A stretch of DNA of 64,000 bases from CAVRXQ01 sp963725215 (GTDB lineage: Bacteria; Actinomycetota; Acidimicrobiia; Acidimicrobiales; Bog-793), in the NCBI GenBank assembly GCA_963725215.1, contig CAVRXQ010000002.1:186001-250000 (forward strand), written 5' to 3'. Shown here piece by piece: positions 16,716-26,070 of this stretch. Each line of letters begins with the position of its first letter. Positions within the stretch are counted from its first letter, which is position 1. The notes under the pieces are model-generated. The model had not been told where the DNA came from, ran no database searches, and saw only the letters and a list, made by a program, of their open reading frames with translations. The position numbers and the translations under genes are program-made.

Positions 16716-18185
16716 ATGGACGTGACGTCCCTCGATCCGCTCGTCTTCGGTGAGCGGCTGCGCCACTTCCGGCGTCGCCGCGACCTCACCTTGAACGAGC
16801 TCGGCGCGCTCGTCGGCCGGCAGGCCTCCTACCTCTCCCAGATCGAGAACGGCCAACGCGAGCCGCGGCTGTCGCTCGTCAACGACCTCGCGCGCTCGCT
16901 CGGCTGCACCGCCCAGGACCTCTTGGATCCTGAGCCGCCGAATAAGCGGGCCGAGCTACGGGTTGCGCTCGCCCGCGTCCAGGAGGACCCGCGCTATCAG
17001 CGCCTCCGTCTCCCCTACCTACGGCCGACCGCCGGTCTCGACGACGTGGCGATCGAACACGTCCTCACCTTGTTCGAGAACGTGAAATCGCTCTCGTCGT
17101 CCCCCGAACAACCACACGACGCGCTCGGGGCGCGCGCCGCGAACGCTCGCATCCGCATCGAAATGCGCGAGAAGGACAACTACTTCCTCGACATCGAGCG
17201 GGCCGCGGGAAGCGCGTTGCAAGCAGGGGGATACACCGGGTCCGGGGCGGTCTCCGAACGCCTCTTGACAGACATCGCCACCCACTTCGGATTCGCGATC
17301 GCGCGCGTGATGGACATGCCGACATCCACGCGCTCGATCTGTGACCTGCGACGTCGTGTCATCTTCGTGCCCCAGCGCAACGCGACCGGCGGCACGCGTT
17401 CTGCCCGTTCGGTGATCGCGCAGACGCTCGGCCACTTCGCGCTGTCACAGCGGGACGCGTCGAACTTCGAGGAGTACGTCCGCCAACGCGTCGCGGCGAA
17501 CTATTTCGCCGGCGCGCTACTTGCTCCGGAGGTGAGCGTCGTCAAACTTCTGACCGAGTCACGAGCCGCTGAAGACATCTCGGTCGAGGACGTGAACGAG
17601 CTCTTCTACGTCTCCTACGAGATGGCGGCGCACCGGATCACGAACTTGATCACACACCACTTGGGGATCCCGGTGCATTTCATCCGCTCGGATCGCGACG
17701 GAAGGGTCTGGAAGGCGTACGAGAACGACGGCATTCCGCTTCCCTCGGCGGCCGATGGAACGGTCGAAGGACAACAGACGTGCCGATGGTGGGGTGCGCG
17801 CCAGGCCTTCGACTCCGAGGACGCGTACGCGCTGCACTATCAGTACACCGAGACGACGGCGGGCACGTTCTGGTGCGCGACGCACATCGAAATCGCGAAT
17901 GACTTCGGCGACGCGATAACCGTCGGAACGACCGCGGAGCACGCGCACGAATTCCGTGGCGCTGACACGACGCGCCGGACGAGATCGCGCTGTCCGGATC
18001 CGTCGTGCTGCTCCGAGCCGAGCGGCGAACAACGGCGCAGGTGGGACGGTGCCGCCGTCGCGTCCGCCCGTGATCGCAGCCAGTTCGTGTCGGGACTTCC
18101 GACCGACACGGTCGTGTTCTCCGCGCATCCCGGCGTCGATTTGTTCGAGGTCTACTCGTTCTTGGATCGCCATCAAAAAAGCTGA
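16716..18185 (+). CDS. ramB: RamB-type regulator of acetate/glyoxylate metabolism
   Basis: A 489-residue regulator with an XRE-type helix-turn-helix at about residues 10-65 (LNELGALVGRQASYLSQIENG), a central IrrE/ImmA-like region, and a C-terminal short-chain fatty-acid regulator domain with a cysteine pair arrangement (TFWCATH, RCPDPSCC). This domain order is that of RamB, known in Corynebacterium and Mycobacterium to control aceA and aceB. Its position divergent from aceBA, with shared repeats in between, supports the assignment. The effector is unknown from sequence. Confidence 0.86.
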   Translation: MDVTSLDPLVFGERLRHFRRRRDLTLNELGALVGRQASYLSQIENGQREPRLSLVNDLARSLGCTAQDLLDPEPPNKRAELRVALARVQEDPRYQRLRLPYLRPTAGLDDVAIEHVLTLFENVKSLSSSPEQPHDALGARAANARIRIEMREKDNYFLDIERAAGSALQAGGYTGSGAVSERLLTDIATHFGFAIARVMDMPTSTRSICDLRRRVIFVPQRNATGGTRSARSVIAQTLGHFALSQRDASNFEEYVRQRVAANYFAGALLAPEVSVVKLLTESRAAEDISVEDVNELFYVSYEMAAHRITNLITHHLGIPVHFIRSDRDGRVWKAYENDGIPLPSAADGTVEGQQTCRWWGARQAFDSEDAYALHYQYTETTAGTFWCATHIEIANDFGDAITVGTTAEHAHEFRGADTTRRTRSRCPDPSCCSEPSGEQRRRWDGAAVASARDRSQFVSGLPTDTVVFSAHPGVDLFEVYSFLDRHQKS

Positions 18186-18194
18186 TCGCGTCCT

Positions 18195-18557
18195 TCAGTT
18201 CACGAGGGACTCGTGGCTGCGGAGCACGCAGAACTCGTTCTCCTCGGGGTCTTGGAGCACAACCCAGCTCACGTTGCCCTGGCCGATGTCGACGCGCCGC
18301 GCACCGAGACCGATGATGCGCTCGACCTCCGCTTGTTGGTCGTCGGGGTTCAAATCGATGTGCAGTCGGTTCTTCTGCAGTTTCGCCTCGCCGACGGGCA
18401 CGAAGCAGATCCCCGGGTAGTCGTCGTCTCCGGTCGCGATCACGACCTCTTCGTCGTTCTCGTAGAGGATGCGGTACTCGAGCACGTCAGCCCAGAACCG
18501 GGCGAGCGCCCGCGGGTCGTGCGCGTCGATGACGATCGTGTACCACCGAGAGGCCAT
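18195..18557 (-). CDS. VOC/glyoxalase-like domain protein
   Basis: A 120-residue single vicinal-oxygen-chelate domain: DAHDPRALARFWADVLEY at the start, NRLHIDLNPDDQQAEVERIIGLGA in the middle and VLQDPEENEFCVL at the end, the usual beta-alpha-beta-beta-beta arrangement. Metal-ligand positions are partly visible (H in HIDL, E in ENEFC). The ATG at 18557 begins MASRWYTIVID; upstream in-frame sequence is not conserved. The substrate is unknown; such small proteins include detoxifying enzymes and resistance proteins. Confidence 0.83.
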   Translation of the reverse strand: MASRWYTIVIDAHDPRALARFWADVLEYRILYENDEEVVIATGDDDYPGICFVPVGEAKLQKNRLHIDLNPDDQQAEVERIIGLGARRVDIGQGNVSWVVLQDPEENEFCVLRSHESLVN

Positions 18558-18923
18558 CTGCGACACCTGCCTTTTCTCGGACTTGTTCGCTTCACAAGGA
18601 ACATTCTGCGGTCGTGCGTCTCGCGTGAAAGTACCAGCGACTCGCACGGATGTTAGGTAGATCGCCGACGATGTGGCGGCCTTTCCGAAGGTCGCGCTTT
18701 CGGAGCATCGCGAGGGCTTCGCGCGCCTCGAGCCGCGCGCCAAGGTCACGCGCGGCGTCCCGTCTCGTCGTCAACGCGGCGTGCCTGTACTTTTTCGAAC
18801 CGAAGACCGAAGTATCCCTTTGCGATCGCTCTTGCACCGCGCGGTCGGCCCCGATCGGGCGAGTCTCTCGACCCAACCGTGAGCGTTGTTCGGCGCCCGA
18901 CCTCGCGGGCCGAAGTCGGCCTC
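18558..18923. other. Gap with no supported gene
   Basis: This 366-base stretch holds only short frames without ribosome-binding sites or recognisable domains. A minus-strand frame through it reads as arginine-rich sequence and may be a decayed gene end, but nothing identifies it. I see no RNA gene. Confidence 0.5.
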
Positions 18924-19169
18924 TTACAGAAGCTTGTTGACTTCGTGAACGTCGCCGCAAGGCACACCGAGCGCCTCGTGATGCTTGCGGACGGCGTCCG
19001 AATCCGGCGCGTCGAGCAGGCAGTACACCTTTCCTTCGGCGTTGTGGAACAACTCGAGCTGCCGGACGCCGAACTCGTCAGCTTTGGCGTCCTTCGTGTC
19101 TTGGGTGATCTGCTCGAGCGCCTCGCGCGGAAGCTTCAGATCGTCGTGGAAGTCCATGTACGTGGGCAT
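18924..19169 (-). CDS. DUF4242 (SCO4226-like) small protein
   Basis: An 81-residue ferredoxin-like-fold protein of the DUF4242 family: MPTYMDFHDDL at the start, a middle strand with VYCLLDAPDSDAVRKHHEALG, and an end with VHEVN. A Streptomyces member is described as nickel-binding, so metal binding is possible but unproven here. The ATG at 19169 follows the excellent ribosome-binding site GGAAGGAG; a longer in-frame start would add 39 unrelated residues. Confidence 0.8.
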   Translation of the reverse strand: MPTYMDFHDDLKLPREALEQITQDTKDAKADEFGVRQLELFHNAEGKVYCLLDAPDSDAVRKHHEALGVPCGDVHEVNKLL

Positions 19170-19287
19170 ACGGCAACTCCTTCCGACATGCTTCATGAAA
19201 CTAGCGCTGTGGACCAGTCGAGACCGATGGCGCAGACAACGTCGTGCAACGGTGCGATGTGGGTTGGCCGAAGTGATCCCCCTCACA

Positions 19288-21654
19288 TCACAGGCGAGTT
19301 TCCTCCTCGATGAACGCGAACGGGCGCTCGCTCACCGCAGCGGGTGCCTCGGTCGCAAAACGGCGACGGGAGTCGGCCAAATCAAGCTCGGTCGGCGGCT
19401 TGGGTTTGCTGATGAAGTAACCCTGAGCGATGTCGCAACCTAGAACGGTCAGCAGCTCGAGCATTGCGCTGTCCTCGATGCCCTCGGCCACGACCCGCAA
19501 CCCGAGCGCGTGGCCGAGCTCGATTGTCGACTGGACGAGGCTGAGGTCGCGATGTGGATTGTCCGCGGAAAGGCCGCTTAGGAAGCTGCGATCGAGTTTC
19601 AACTCGCTCACGGCAAGGTCGCTCAAGTACGCGAGCGAAGTGAAACCGGCGCCGAAGTCGTCGATCGACACGATGATCCCCATCGCCCGCAGGTGCTCGA
19701 TGACTTCCTTCGAACGTTCGTAATCCGAGATGATGCAGGTCTCGGTGATCTCGAGGACGAGCGCCTCGGGGGTAAGGCGGTGGTGATTTAGCAGTTCTTC
19801 GACGAGTTCCGCGAAACCGTTCTCGAGCAGGTTGGACGCCGAGACGTTGACTGAGACGGCAAGGTGTTGGCCGTCGGCACGCCATTGAGCGCATTGGGCG
19901 AGCGCACCGTCGAGCACGAGCCTCGTCAGCGCGGACATCATTCCCGCGTCCTCGACGAGTGGGAGGAAGCGGATCGGGGGGATGTATCCGAGTCGGGGGT
20001 GCGGCCAACGGATCAGGGCTTCGACCGCGTTGATTGACCCGTCGTGGAGATCGAGTTGCGGCTGGTAGTGCAGCTCGAACTGGTTCTGCTCGACGGCCAC
20101 TCGCAGTTCGTCGACGAGGCGCAACAGATCTCCGTTGTGGTCGATCTCCACGTCGTAGATCTCGACGGGAACGCGATTGAGCTTGGCGCGGTACATCGCG
20201 GCGTCGGCACAACGCAGCAGACTCACACTGTCCGTCGCGTGGGCAGGCGCCAGTGCGATCCCGATGCTCGCGCTGATGCTCGCGGGAACGGCATCGAGTA
20301 TGAACGGCGTTCGCAGGCTATCCACGATGCGGTGCGCGATCGCTTTGGAAAACGCGCCGTCTGCTCCGATGAGGATGGCGGCAAATTCGTCCCCACCGAG
20401 GCGGACGAGCAAGTCGGTTTCGCGAAGCGAGCCTGCAAGCCGAGGTCCGAGCTGCGCGAGCAGCTGGTCACCCGCCCCGTGTCCGAACGAGTCGTTGATC
20501 TCCTTGAAGTGGTCGAGGTCAATGAACAGGAACGCGAGCTGCTTCGCGTCCGGCGTCAAGGTGGCCTCGCGGAAGAAGGTGTCGAGGACCTGGGTGAGGT
20601 GTCGACGGTTTCCGATACCCGTCAGCTCGTCGGTGACCGACTGCAGTTGACGCTCGGCGTTGAGCTCTCGCAGCCCGCGAACGGAGAACGCGAGGCGAAC
20701 GCCCGCGATCAAAAGTGTTGCCAACGCGAGAACGAGGGCCGCTTCTCCGACGTGGTACGCCGTCCCGACAAACAAGATCGCCAGACCGGTGATCGCCCCG
20801 ATTCCAGGCAACACAAACCCGGTGGGCTTTTCAGTTATGAGGGGATTCGAGGCGCTCGGTCGCAGCCAAACCGCGGTCGAGATGAGGACGAAGGCGATCG
20901 GCCACGCGCTCGAGTTGGCGACGACGGCGAATCGGTAACCGCCGACGGACGATGACTGCAAGAGGTTGAAGGTGTCCCCGATCGCATTTACCGAGCAGGC
21001 GGCGGCGATCAGGACCCACGGAAGTTTGCGTCGGCCTGGCAGGAGGGCTGTGGCGCCGATGACGAGCCCGAACAAGATGAGGTCGCCGATCGGGTAGGCG
21101 ACATTGGCCAACGTCGAAACTGTTCCAAGCCTGCTCAGGTGGAGCAGGCTGTGAAAGGCGAATGCCGCGACCAGTGCAGCCGCGCCGAGTCCGGCGACGG
21201 CACCGTCGAGCCAGCTGGCGGAGCTGAGCCCGCGCACCTGGCCGCGCATGAATACGACGATCGCGGCGTACGTGAACGGATAGAACCCGAGGTAGAAGAC
21301 GTCCTTCACCGACAACGCCGGCGACGTCGCCCCGCCAAGCGATTCGATGGTCAGCACCAAGTCGCCCAGGCACCAAGACAGAAGTCCTGCCCCAAAGAGG
21401 AGCGCTACCGTCCGTCCAGGCCTTTTGACGAATCCTCTCGCGATGCACAGCCCGGCGGTGAAGAACTCGAATGCGTCGACCGGCCAACCATCGATGGCTG
21501 GCTCGAAGCCGAGGCTGTGTCGGAGAACCATCGAGAGCGCGTAGGCGACGATCAGCACGCCCAAAAAGGCGTCGGTGAAGATCAGCCGCCGATGGGCAAA
21601 CTGGCGTCTTTCTCCCTCGGCTCTTGATTTCGCGAGTATGGCGAGGGTGGACAT
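19288..21654 (-). CDS. Membrane GGDEF-EAL cyclic-di-GMP enzyme
   Basis: A 788-residue protein with about nine N-terminal membrane helices (to about residue 320), a GGDEF domain (about 335-500) and an EAL domain (about 515-770). The cyclase motif RLGGDEF is intact, with an RETD inhibitory site five residues upstream. The EAL domain keeps VEALIRW, the ITET glutamate, DDFGAGFTSLAYL, KLDRSF and EGIED, so both synthesis and breakdown of cyclic-di-GMP look possible. The membrane part may sense a signal. ATG at 21654 follows GAGTGAGG. No neighbour suggests its pathway. Confidence 0.92.
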   Translation of the reverse strand: MSTLAILAKSRAEGERRQFAHRRLIFTDAFLGVLIVAYALSMVLRHSLGFEPAIDGWPVDAFEFFTAGLCIARGFVKRPGRTVALLFGAGLLSWCLGDLVLTIESLGGATSPALSVKDVFYLGFYPFTYAAIVVFMRGQVRGLSSASWLDGAVAGLGAAALVAAFAFHSLLHLSRLGTVSTLANVAYPIGDLILFGLVIGATALLPGRRKLPWVLIAAACSVNAIGDTFNLLQSSSVGGYRFAVVANSSAWPIAFVLISTAVWLRPSASNPLITEKPTGFVLPGIGAITGLAILFVGTAYHVGEAALVLALATLLIAGVRLAFSVRGLRELNAERQLQSVTDELTGIGNRRHLTQVLDTFFREATLTPDAKQLAFLFIDLDHFKEINDSFGHGAGDQLLAQLGPRLAGSLRETDLLVRLGGDEFAAILIGADGAFSKAIAHRIVDSLRTPFILDAVPASISASIGIALAPAHATDSVSLLRCADAAMYRAKLNRVPVEIYDVEIDHNGDLLRLVDELRVAVEQNQFELHYQPQLDLHDGSINAVEALIRWPHPRLGYIPPIRFLPLVEDAGMMSALTRLVLDGALAQCAQWRADGQHLAVSVNVSASNLLENGFAELVEELLNHHRLTPEALVLEITETCIISDYERSKEVIEHLRAMGIIVSIDDFGAGFTSLAYLSDLAVSELKLDRSFLSGLSADNPHRDLSLVQSTIELGHALGLRVVAEGIEDSAMLELLTVLGCDIAQGYFISKPKPPTELDLADSRRRFATEAPAAVSERPFAFIEEETRL

Positions 21655-22087
21655 GTCCTCACTCTCCGTCGGCCCTCCAACGACGCGACCAGGTCAACTC
21701 GCTGGTCCGCTGGGTTTCGGTCGCCGGCGCGTGCTTATTGACGTAGTAACTGACGACACGTTGAGTGATGATGTTGAGTCATTTGGCCACTCAGCGTGAT
21801 GGTCATTTTGATCAACGGCGGGCGAAAAAAGCCCTCCTCCAGGGCCGTTTGGGCCGTCTTGGTGGACCTAGAGCCAGCAACGAGGTCGAATCCAACGACC
21901 GGACACGGCCTTGCCGTTGCAGCCCGGACCGGGGGGCATGCTCTTCGCCGCGTCTGTGATCGCGACGATCCCAAACGTGATCGCGTTCGTCGACTCCGAG
22001 CGCTCGTTCAAAAGTGGCGTGTCGCTCGGAGGGATCCGCTGACGACAACCTCGCCCGAATCGGCGCGATCGCATCGAGAATCGCCAT
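21655..22087. other. Gap holding only a transporter remnant
   Basis: This 433-base stretch between two minus-strand genes has no complete gene. It contains a short plus-strand frame ending at 22042 that resembles the end of an ABC sugar permease (listed separately) and an imperfect TGAGT/ACTCA hairpin near 21775-21795. The rest shows nothing I can name. Confidence 0.5.
21872..22042 (+). pseudogene. Remnant of a carbohydrate ABC transporter permease C-terminus
   Basis: The frame reads through SVIATIPNVIAFV and then SFKSGVSLGGIR before the stop at 22042. This matches the typical end of MalG-type sugar permeases, where a last helix A(A/S)(S/V)xxATxP is followed by a short cytoplasmic tail with xxGxxxGxxK. 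Only about 40 residues keep this character, and a stop codon precedes at 21869, so the gene is truncated. No other transporter gene is nearby. Identification is by eye from a short stretch. Confidence 0.45.
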
Positions 22088-23251
22088 TCAGGCAGAGGCG
22101 TCTTCCACAGCGGGTCGGGTAATCCTCTCGCGGCGCCGCTCGACGACGAGCTCGCGCGCCGCGACCTGAAGCGAACCGGCCGCCGGCACCGCCAAGATGG
22201 CGCCCGCGATCGCGCCGAACGTCGAGCCCAAGATGTTTCCCGTCTCCGCGCCGATCAAGACCGCGAGCAACACCCACAGCGGTGAGAGCCGGACGGTGCG
22301 CGAAACGATCAGCGGGTATAGGACGTGGTTCTCGATCTGTTGGTAGACGAGGAAGACGATCACGGTCACGATCCCCGCCGGGATCGAGTGCAGGAACGCA
22401 ACGAGGACCGTTGGAACGCCCGCGAGCAAGCCCCCGACCATCGGCAAGAAGTCGACGAGTCCCACCCACACCGCGAGCACCGTCGCGAACGGCACCCCTG
22501 TGATCTCCAAGGCCGCGAAAACGACGATGCCGGCGACGACCGACGTCGCAAAGTCTCCGATCATGAAGCCGGTCACCTCGCCCGCCATCGCGTCGATGAT
22601 CCTCCGCACGCGCACGGCATGGTCGGGGTTCATCCAATCAAGCCCAGCGCCGAGGCTCCTCGGGCCTTCCAACAAGACGAAGAACGAGATGAACGCGATC
22701 GTCACCAGGCTCACGACGCCAGAGAGGACGGTCTTTCCAACCGAGAACGCCGGCTTCGACAGCTTCGTGAGCGCGCTTTGCAACGAAGGCACATGCTTGC
22801 GTATCCACGTCTCCAAGTGGAGCTTCACGATCAAGTGGCCGATGACGCCTTTGCCCTTGCGTGCTTGATCGACGAGCTTCGGCAGAGTCCGCGCGAAGTG
22901 GGTCGCGTTCGTGATCAGCGGGTGGAAGACGAGGTAACCGAACGCGAGCGCCAACAACACCAACACCGCATAGACGACCCCGACCGCGTATCCCCGGCGC
23001 ATCCCGCGACGGTGCAACATCCGCACAAACGGGTTCAAAAGCGCGGCGATGAACAAGCCGAGCGCGACGAGTAACAACGTCGCGCGCAGTCGCCAGGCCA
23101 ACAGCACGAACAGGACGACGACGATCCCGGCGAGCAGCACGAGAACAGAAGACCGGACGATCAACCACTGCGTCGCGCGCTCGGTGACCGTCGACTTGCG
23201 GAGACCAAGACGGGTGCGTTCGGCGACCTTTTCCGGAGCCACGTCGCTCAC
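22088..23251 (-). CDS. AI-2E/PerM-family transporter
   Basis: A 387-residue membrane protein of the AI-2E (PerM) family with seven to eight helices. It has the early hydrophobic block about 30-75, a long hydrophilic middle with TKLSKPAFSVGKTV, and the family signatures VGLVDFLPMVGG and YQQIENHVLYPLIVSRTVRLSP. Family members are secondary transporters with varied substrates, such as AI-2 export or sodium/proton exchange, so the substrate is open. GTG at 23251 is chosen, with GTG at 23242 an alternative. Divergent from the next gene. Confidence 0.88.
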   Translation of the reverse strand: MSDVAPEKVAERTRLGLRKSTVTERATQWLIVRSSVLVLLAGIVVVLFVLLAWRLRATLLLVALGLFIAALLNPFVRMLHRRGMRRGYAVGVVYAVLVLLALAFGYLVFHPLITNATHFARTLPKLVDQARKGKGVIGHLIVKLHLETWIRKHVPSLQSALTKLSKPAFSVGKTVLSGVVSLVTIAFISFFVLLEGPRSLGAGLDWMNPDHAVRVRRIIDAMAGEVTGFMIGDFATSVVAGIVVFAALEITGVPFATVLAVWVGLVDFLPMVGGLLAGVPTVLVAFLHSIPAGIVTVIVFLVYQQIENHVLYPLIVSRTVRLSPLWVLLAVLIGAETGNILGSTFGAIAGAILAVPAAGSLQVAARELVVERRRERITRPAVEDASA

Positions 23252-23369
23252 GAGTACAAGTCAAGTCGACCGGGTCATGAAGAACGCGGCATTCAGCGAT
23301 GCTTCAAGGAGATTCGCGACTCAACCGCGCGAAGCTGCAGTTCACGGGTTCACGTGCGAGCATGTTCGC

Positions 23370-24491
23370 ATGGCGTCAGAACCGCAGGGTCGTCCGCGTT
23401 CGCGCTGGAAGTCCCTTGTCCCTACGCCGTTGCGCCACGGCATCCTGTTGTTCCTCGCGGTGCTCGTCATCGAGTACCTCGTCGTACCCGAACTCATCGG
23501 CGCGAGCCACAACCTTTCTCTTCTCAAACGACTGAACATCGGTTGGCTGCTCGCCGGTATCGCGTTCGAAGCGGCTTCGTTGTTCGCGTACGCGGTATTG
23601 ACCTACATGCTTTTGCCCCACCATCGTCCGAGCATCTCGCGGCTCTGGCGGATCGACATGTCGACGACTGCCGTCGGCCACCTGATTCCCGGGGGCTCGG
23701 CCGCGTCCGCCGGACTCGGATACCGGCTACTCACCCACGAAGGGGTGACGGGTACGGACGCCGGTTTCACGATGGCGACCCAAGGCATGGGTTCCGCGGT
23801 CGTGTTGAACGTGATCCTTTGGCTCGCGCTCGTGATCTCGATCCCGTTTGCTGGATTCCACCCGATCTACATCGTCGTCGCATTGTTGGGGATGATCGCC
23901 CTTTTGGGCTTCGCCGCCCTCATCTACACCTTTACCCGCGGCGAAAAAGCGGCGACGCGCTTCGTGGCGCTCGTCGAACGCCTCATTCCCCGCGTGAAGC
24001 CAGAGCAGATCGAATCGGTGCTGTTGCGAATCGAGGAGTCATTGCGGCGTCTCGGCCAAAACAAAGAGCGCCGACGTAACGCCCTCGTGTGGGCCGCGGC
24101 GAACTGGCTGTTGGACGCGGCCTCGTTGTGGTCGTTCCTTGCCGCGCTCGGCAAGTTCGTGAACCCGGTCGAGCTCTTTGCGGCGTACGGGATCGCGAAC
24201 GTCCTCGCCGTGATCCCGATCACTCCCGGCGGTCTCGGCTTCGTCGAGGCATCGTTGCCGCTCGTGCTCACGAGCTTCGGCGTCGTGAAGAACGTCTCTC
24301 TGCTCGGCGTGCTCGGCTGGCGGCTCGTGAACTTTTGGCTACCGATCCCTGTCGGAGCGGTTTGCTACCTCACCTTGCGCGTTCCGAGAGGTCAGGGATT
24401 CCACGCGTCTCGCCGGGCACTGTCGGACTTCGTCGAACGTATCCCGCCACCTGATCCAGGAACGGGAAGACGGCGATCAGCCAAATCCTGA
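23370..24491 (+). CDS. YbhN-family (flippase-like, LPG synthase membrane domain) protein
   Basis: A 373-residue integral membrane protein of the UPF0104/YbhN family, related to the membrane part of lysylphosphatidylglycerol synthases. It has about eight helices, the IPGGSAASAGLGYRLL segment and the family hallmark TPGGLGFVEASLPL. No soluble aminoacyl-transferase domain is attached, so a lipid-flipping or undefined envelope role is likely. The ATG at 23370 lacks a clear ribosome-binding site. The end overlaps convergent ppx by 15 bases. Confidence 0.85.
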   Translation: MASEPQGRPRSRWKSLVPTPLRHGILLFLAVLVIEYLVVPELIGASHNLSLLKRLNIGWLLAGIAFEAASLFAYAVLTYMLLPHHRPSISRLWRIDMSTTAVGHLIPGGSAASAGLGYRLLTHEGVTGTDAGFTMATQGMGSAVVLNVILWLALVISIPFAGFHPIYIVVALLGMIALLGFAALIYTFTRGEKAATRFVALVERLIPRVKPEQIESVLLRIEESLRRLGQNKERRRNALVWAAANWLLDAASLWSFLAALGKFVNPVELFAAYGIANVLAVIPITPGGLGFVEASLPLVLTSFGVVKNVSLLGVLGWRLVNFWLPIPVGAVCYLTLRVPRGQGFHASRRALSDFVERIPPPDPGTGRRRSAKS

Positions 24492-26063
24492 ACCGCTCGC
24501 CCCATCTGCGCGGTAGGCGGGGGATGACCGCCCCGCAGCGGTGACCGTGAGGTCGACCCCGAAGATTCGTTCGAACAGCTCCTGTTTGCGCCGAGCGCTC
24601 CACAGTTCGAGTCCGACATCGGCCATCGCGTGCACCGAGATCGTGAGGGTGCGCGCCGGGCCGAGCGGAGAAACCTCGATCTCGCGCACGAGGGACCGGT
24701 GCGACGCGTCGAGCGCGTCGGCGAGTCGCAGGATCGCGATGAGCTCGACGGCGCGCGTTTGGTCCGCCTCGTCGAGTTCCCCGAACGCGTCGAACGTCGG
24801 CTTCGGGGTGCCGCGGATGTGGAAGCGGCCGATCGAGGCGAGGATGCGGATCTCCGTGGGCGAAAATCCGCGTAATCCGCCGTTCTCGATCAGATAGGCG
24901 CTGTGGCGGTCGTGGCCCTCCCTGCTGATGTGCTCCCCGATGTCGTGGAGGTAGGCGGAGAACTCCAAAAGCTCGCGTTCGTCGGCGCCGCGGCCGTGGA
25001 GGAACTTCGTCTGGTCGAAGAGCTGCGCGGCGAGCGCCGCGACCTGGCGGGCGTGCGGCTGACGCCAGTTCGACCTACGGCACAAAGACAGCACCGACCA
25101 GCGCCTGAGCGCCCTCGGATCTCCGAGGAGCTCGACGGGGTCATGCGCGCCGATGGTGTCCAAGACGATGCCTTCTCGAAGCGCCCATTCGCTCGCCGTC
25201 AACTCACCGAGCCCCGTCTCGTTCAACAAGTACTCGAGGACCACGGCTCCCGCGGGCAGTTGTTCGGCGCGGCGCGGGTCGGAGCCCGGGAGCTTCGCCC
25301 GCTCGGACGCCCGCAACTTGAACACATCGTCGGCGAGCTCTTCGAACTCGGCGCGCCCAACAGAAAGCTGGTTGACGACCTCGTGCACCGTGCCTTCGTC
25401 GCGTGCCGCGCTCATCCGCACGAGCGCGAGGAAGGTTCCCGAAGAGACGATGAACTGCTTCGGTCCGCGCGCGACGATCTCGTCGATCACGGGGTCGAGC
25501 GACTCGGCGACGATCCGGCGCAGTCGCCGCAGGTCGCCGTCTTTCAACGGGTCGTTCGCGATCGTCGCCGTCAGCCGTCCCACCCCGATCGGCACGCTCG
25601 CCGAGTACGCGATCTCCGAGCGGTCGCCCACGATGAGCTCGAGGCTCCCCCCGCCGAGATCCGCGGCCAGCGCGGGCCCGGGGTCGATGAGGACGCTAGA
25701 TCGCACTGCGGTGAAGATCAGCTCCGCCTCGCGTGTCCCGTCGACGACTGTGATCTCGATTCCGGTCTCCGCGCGCACGCGATCGACGAATTCGCTGCCG
25801 TCGTCGGCCTCGCGGATCGCCGCCGTTCCGAGCGCCACGATCTCATCTGCTCGAGCGGCGTGCGCGATCTGTTGGAAGCGCATGATGACTTCCAACGCCT
25901 CTGCCATCGCCCGCTCGCCGAGCTCGCCTGTCTTCGCGACGCGGTCGCCGAGACGCAGGGTCTCTTTCTCGCGCACCAGAGGGAGGAAAGTGCCGTCGAG
26001 GCGTGCCTCGACGACGATCATGTGGAACGAGTTGCTCCCGAGATCGAGCGCCGCGATGCGCAC
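24477..26063 (-). CDS. ppx: Exopolyphosphatase/GppA-family phosphatase with HD domain
   Basis: A 528-residue protein. The N-terminal half is the actin-like Ppx/GppA fold: ALDLGSNSFHMIVVE, GTAAIREADD, DLGGGSLEL and the VSSGTFLAL segment. The C-terminal half has an HD-type domain (YLHDIGEHISREGHDRHSAYLI). It would remove terminal phosphate from polyphosphate or hydrolyse pppGpp. The GTG at 26063 lies 7 bases after the ppk stop, so the polyphosphate-making and -degrading enzymes are co-expressed. Confidence 0.93.
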   Translation of the reverse strand: MRIAALDLGSNSFHMIVVEARLDGTFLPLVREKETLRLGDRVAKTGELGERAMAEALEVIMRFQQIAHAARADEIVALGTAAIREADDGSEFVDRVRAETGIEITVVDGTREAELIFTAVRSSVLIDPGPALAADLGGGSLELIVGDRSEIAYSASVPIGVGRLTATIANDPLKDGDLRRLRRIVAESLDPVIDEIVARGPKQFIVSSGTFLALVRMSAARDEGTVHEVVNQLSVGRAEFEELADDVFKLRASERAKLPGSDPRRAEQLPAGAVVLEYLLNETGLGELTASEWALREGIVLDTIGAHDPVELLGDPRALRRWSVLSLCRRSNWRQPHARQVAALAAQLFDQTKFLHGRGADERELLEFSAYLHDIGEHISREGHDRHSAYLIENGGLRGFSPTEIRILASIGRFHIRGTPKPTFDAFGELDEADQTRAVELIAILRLADALDASHRSLVREIEVSPLGPARTLTISVHAMADVGLELWSARRKQELFERIFGVDLTVTAAGRSSPAYRADGASGSGFG

Positions 26064-26070
26064 TAGCTTC

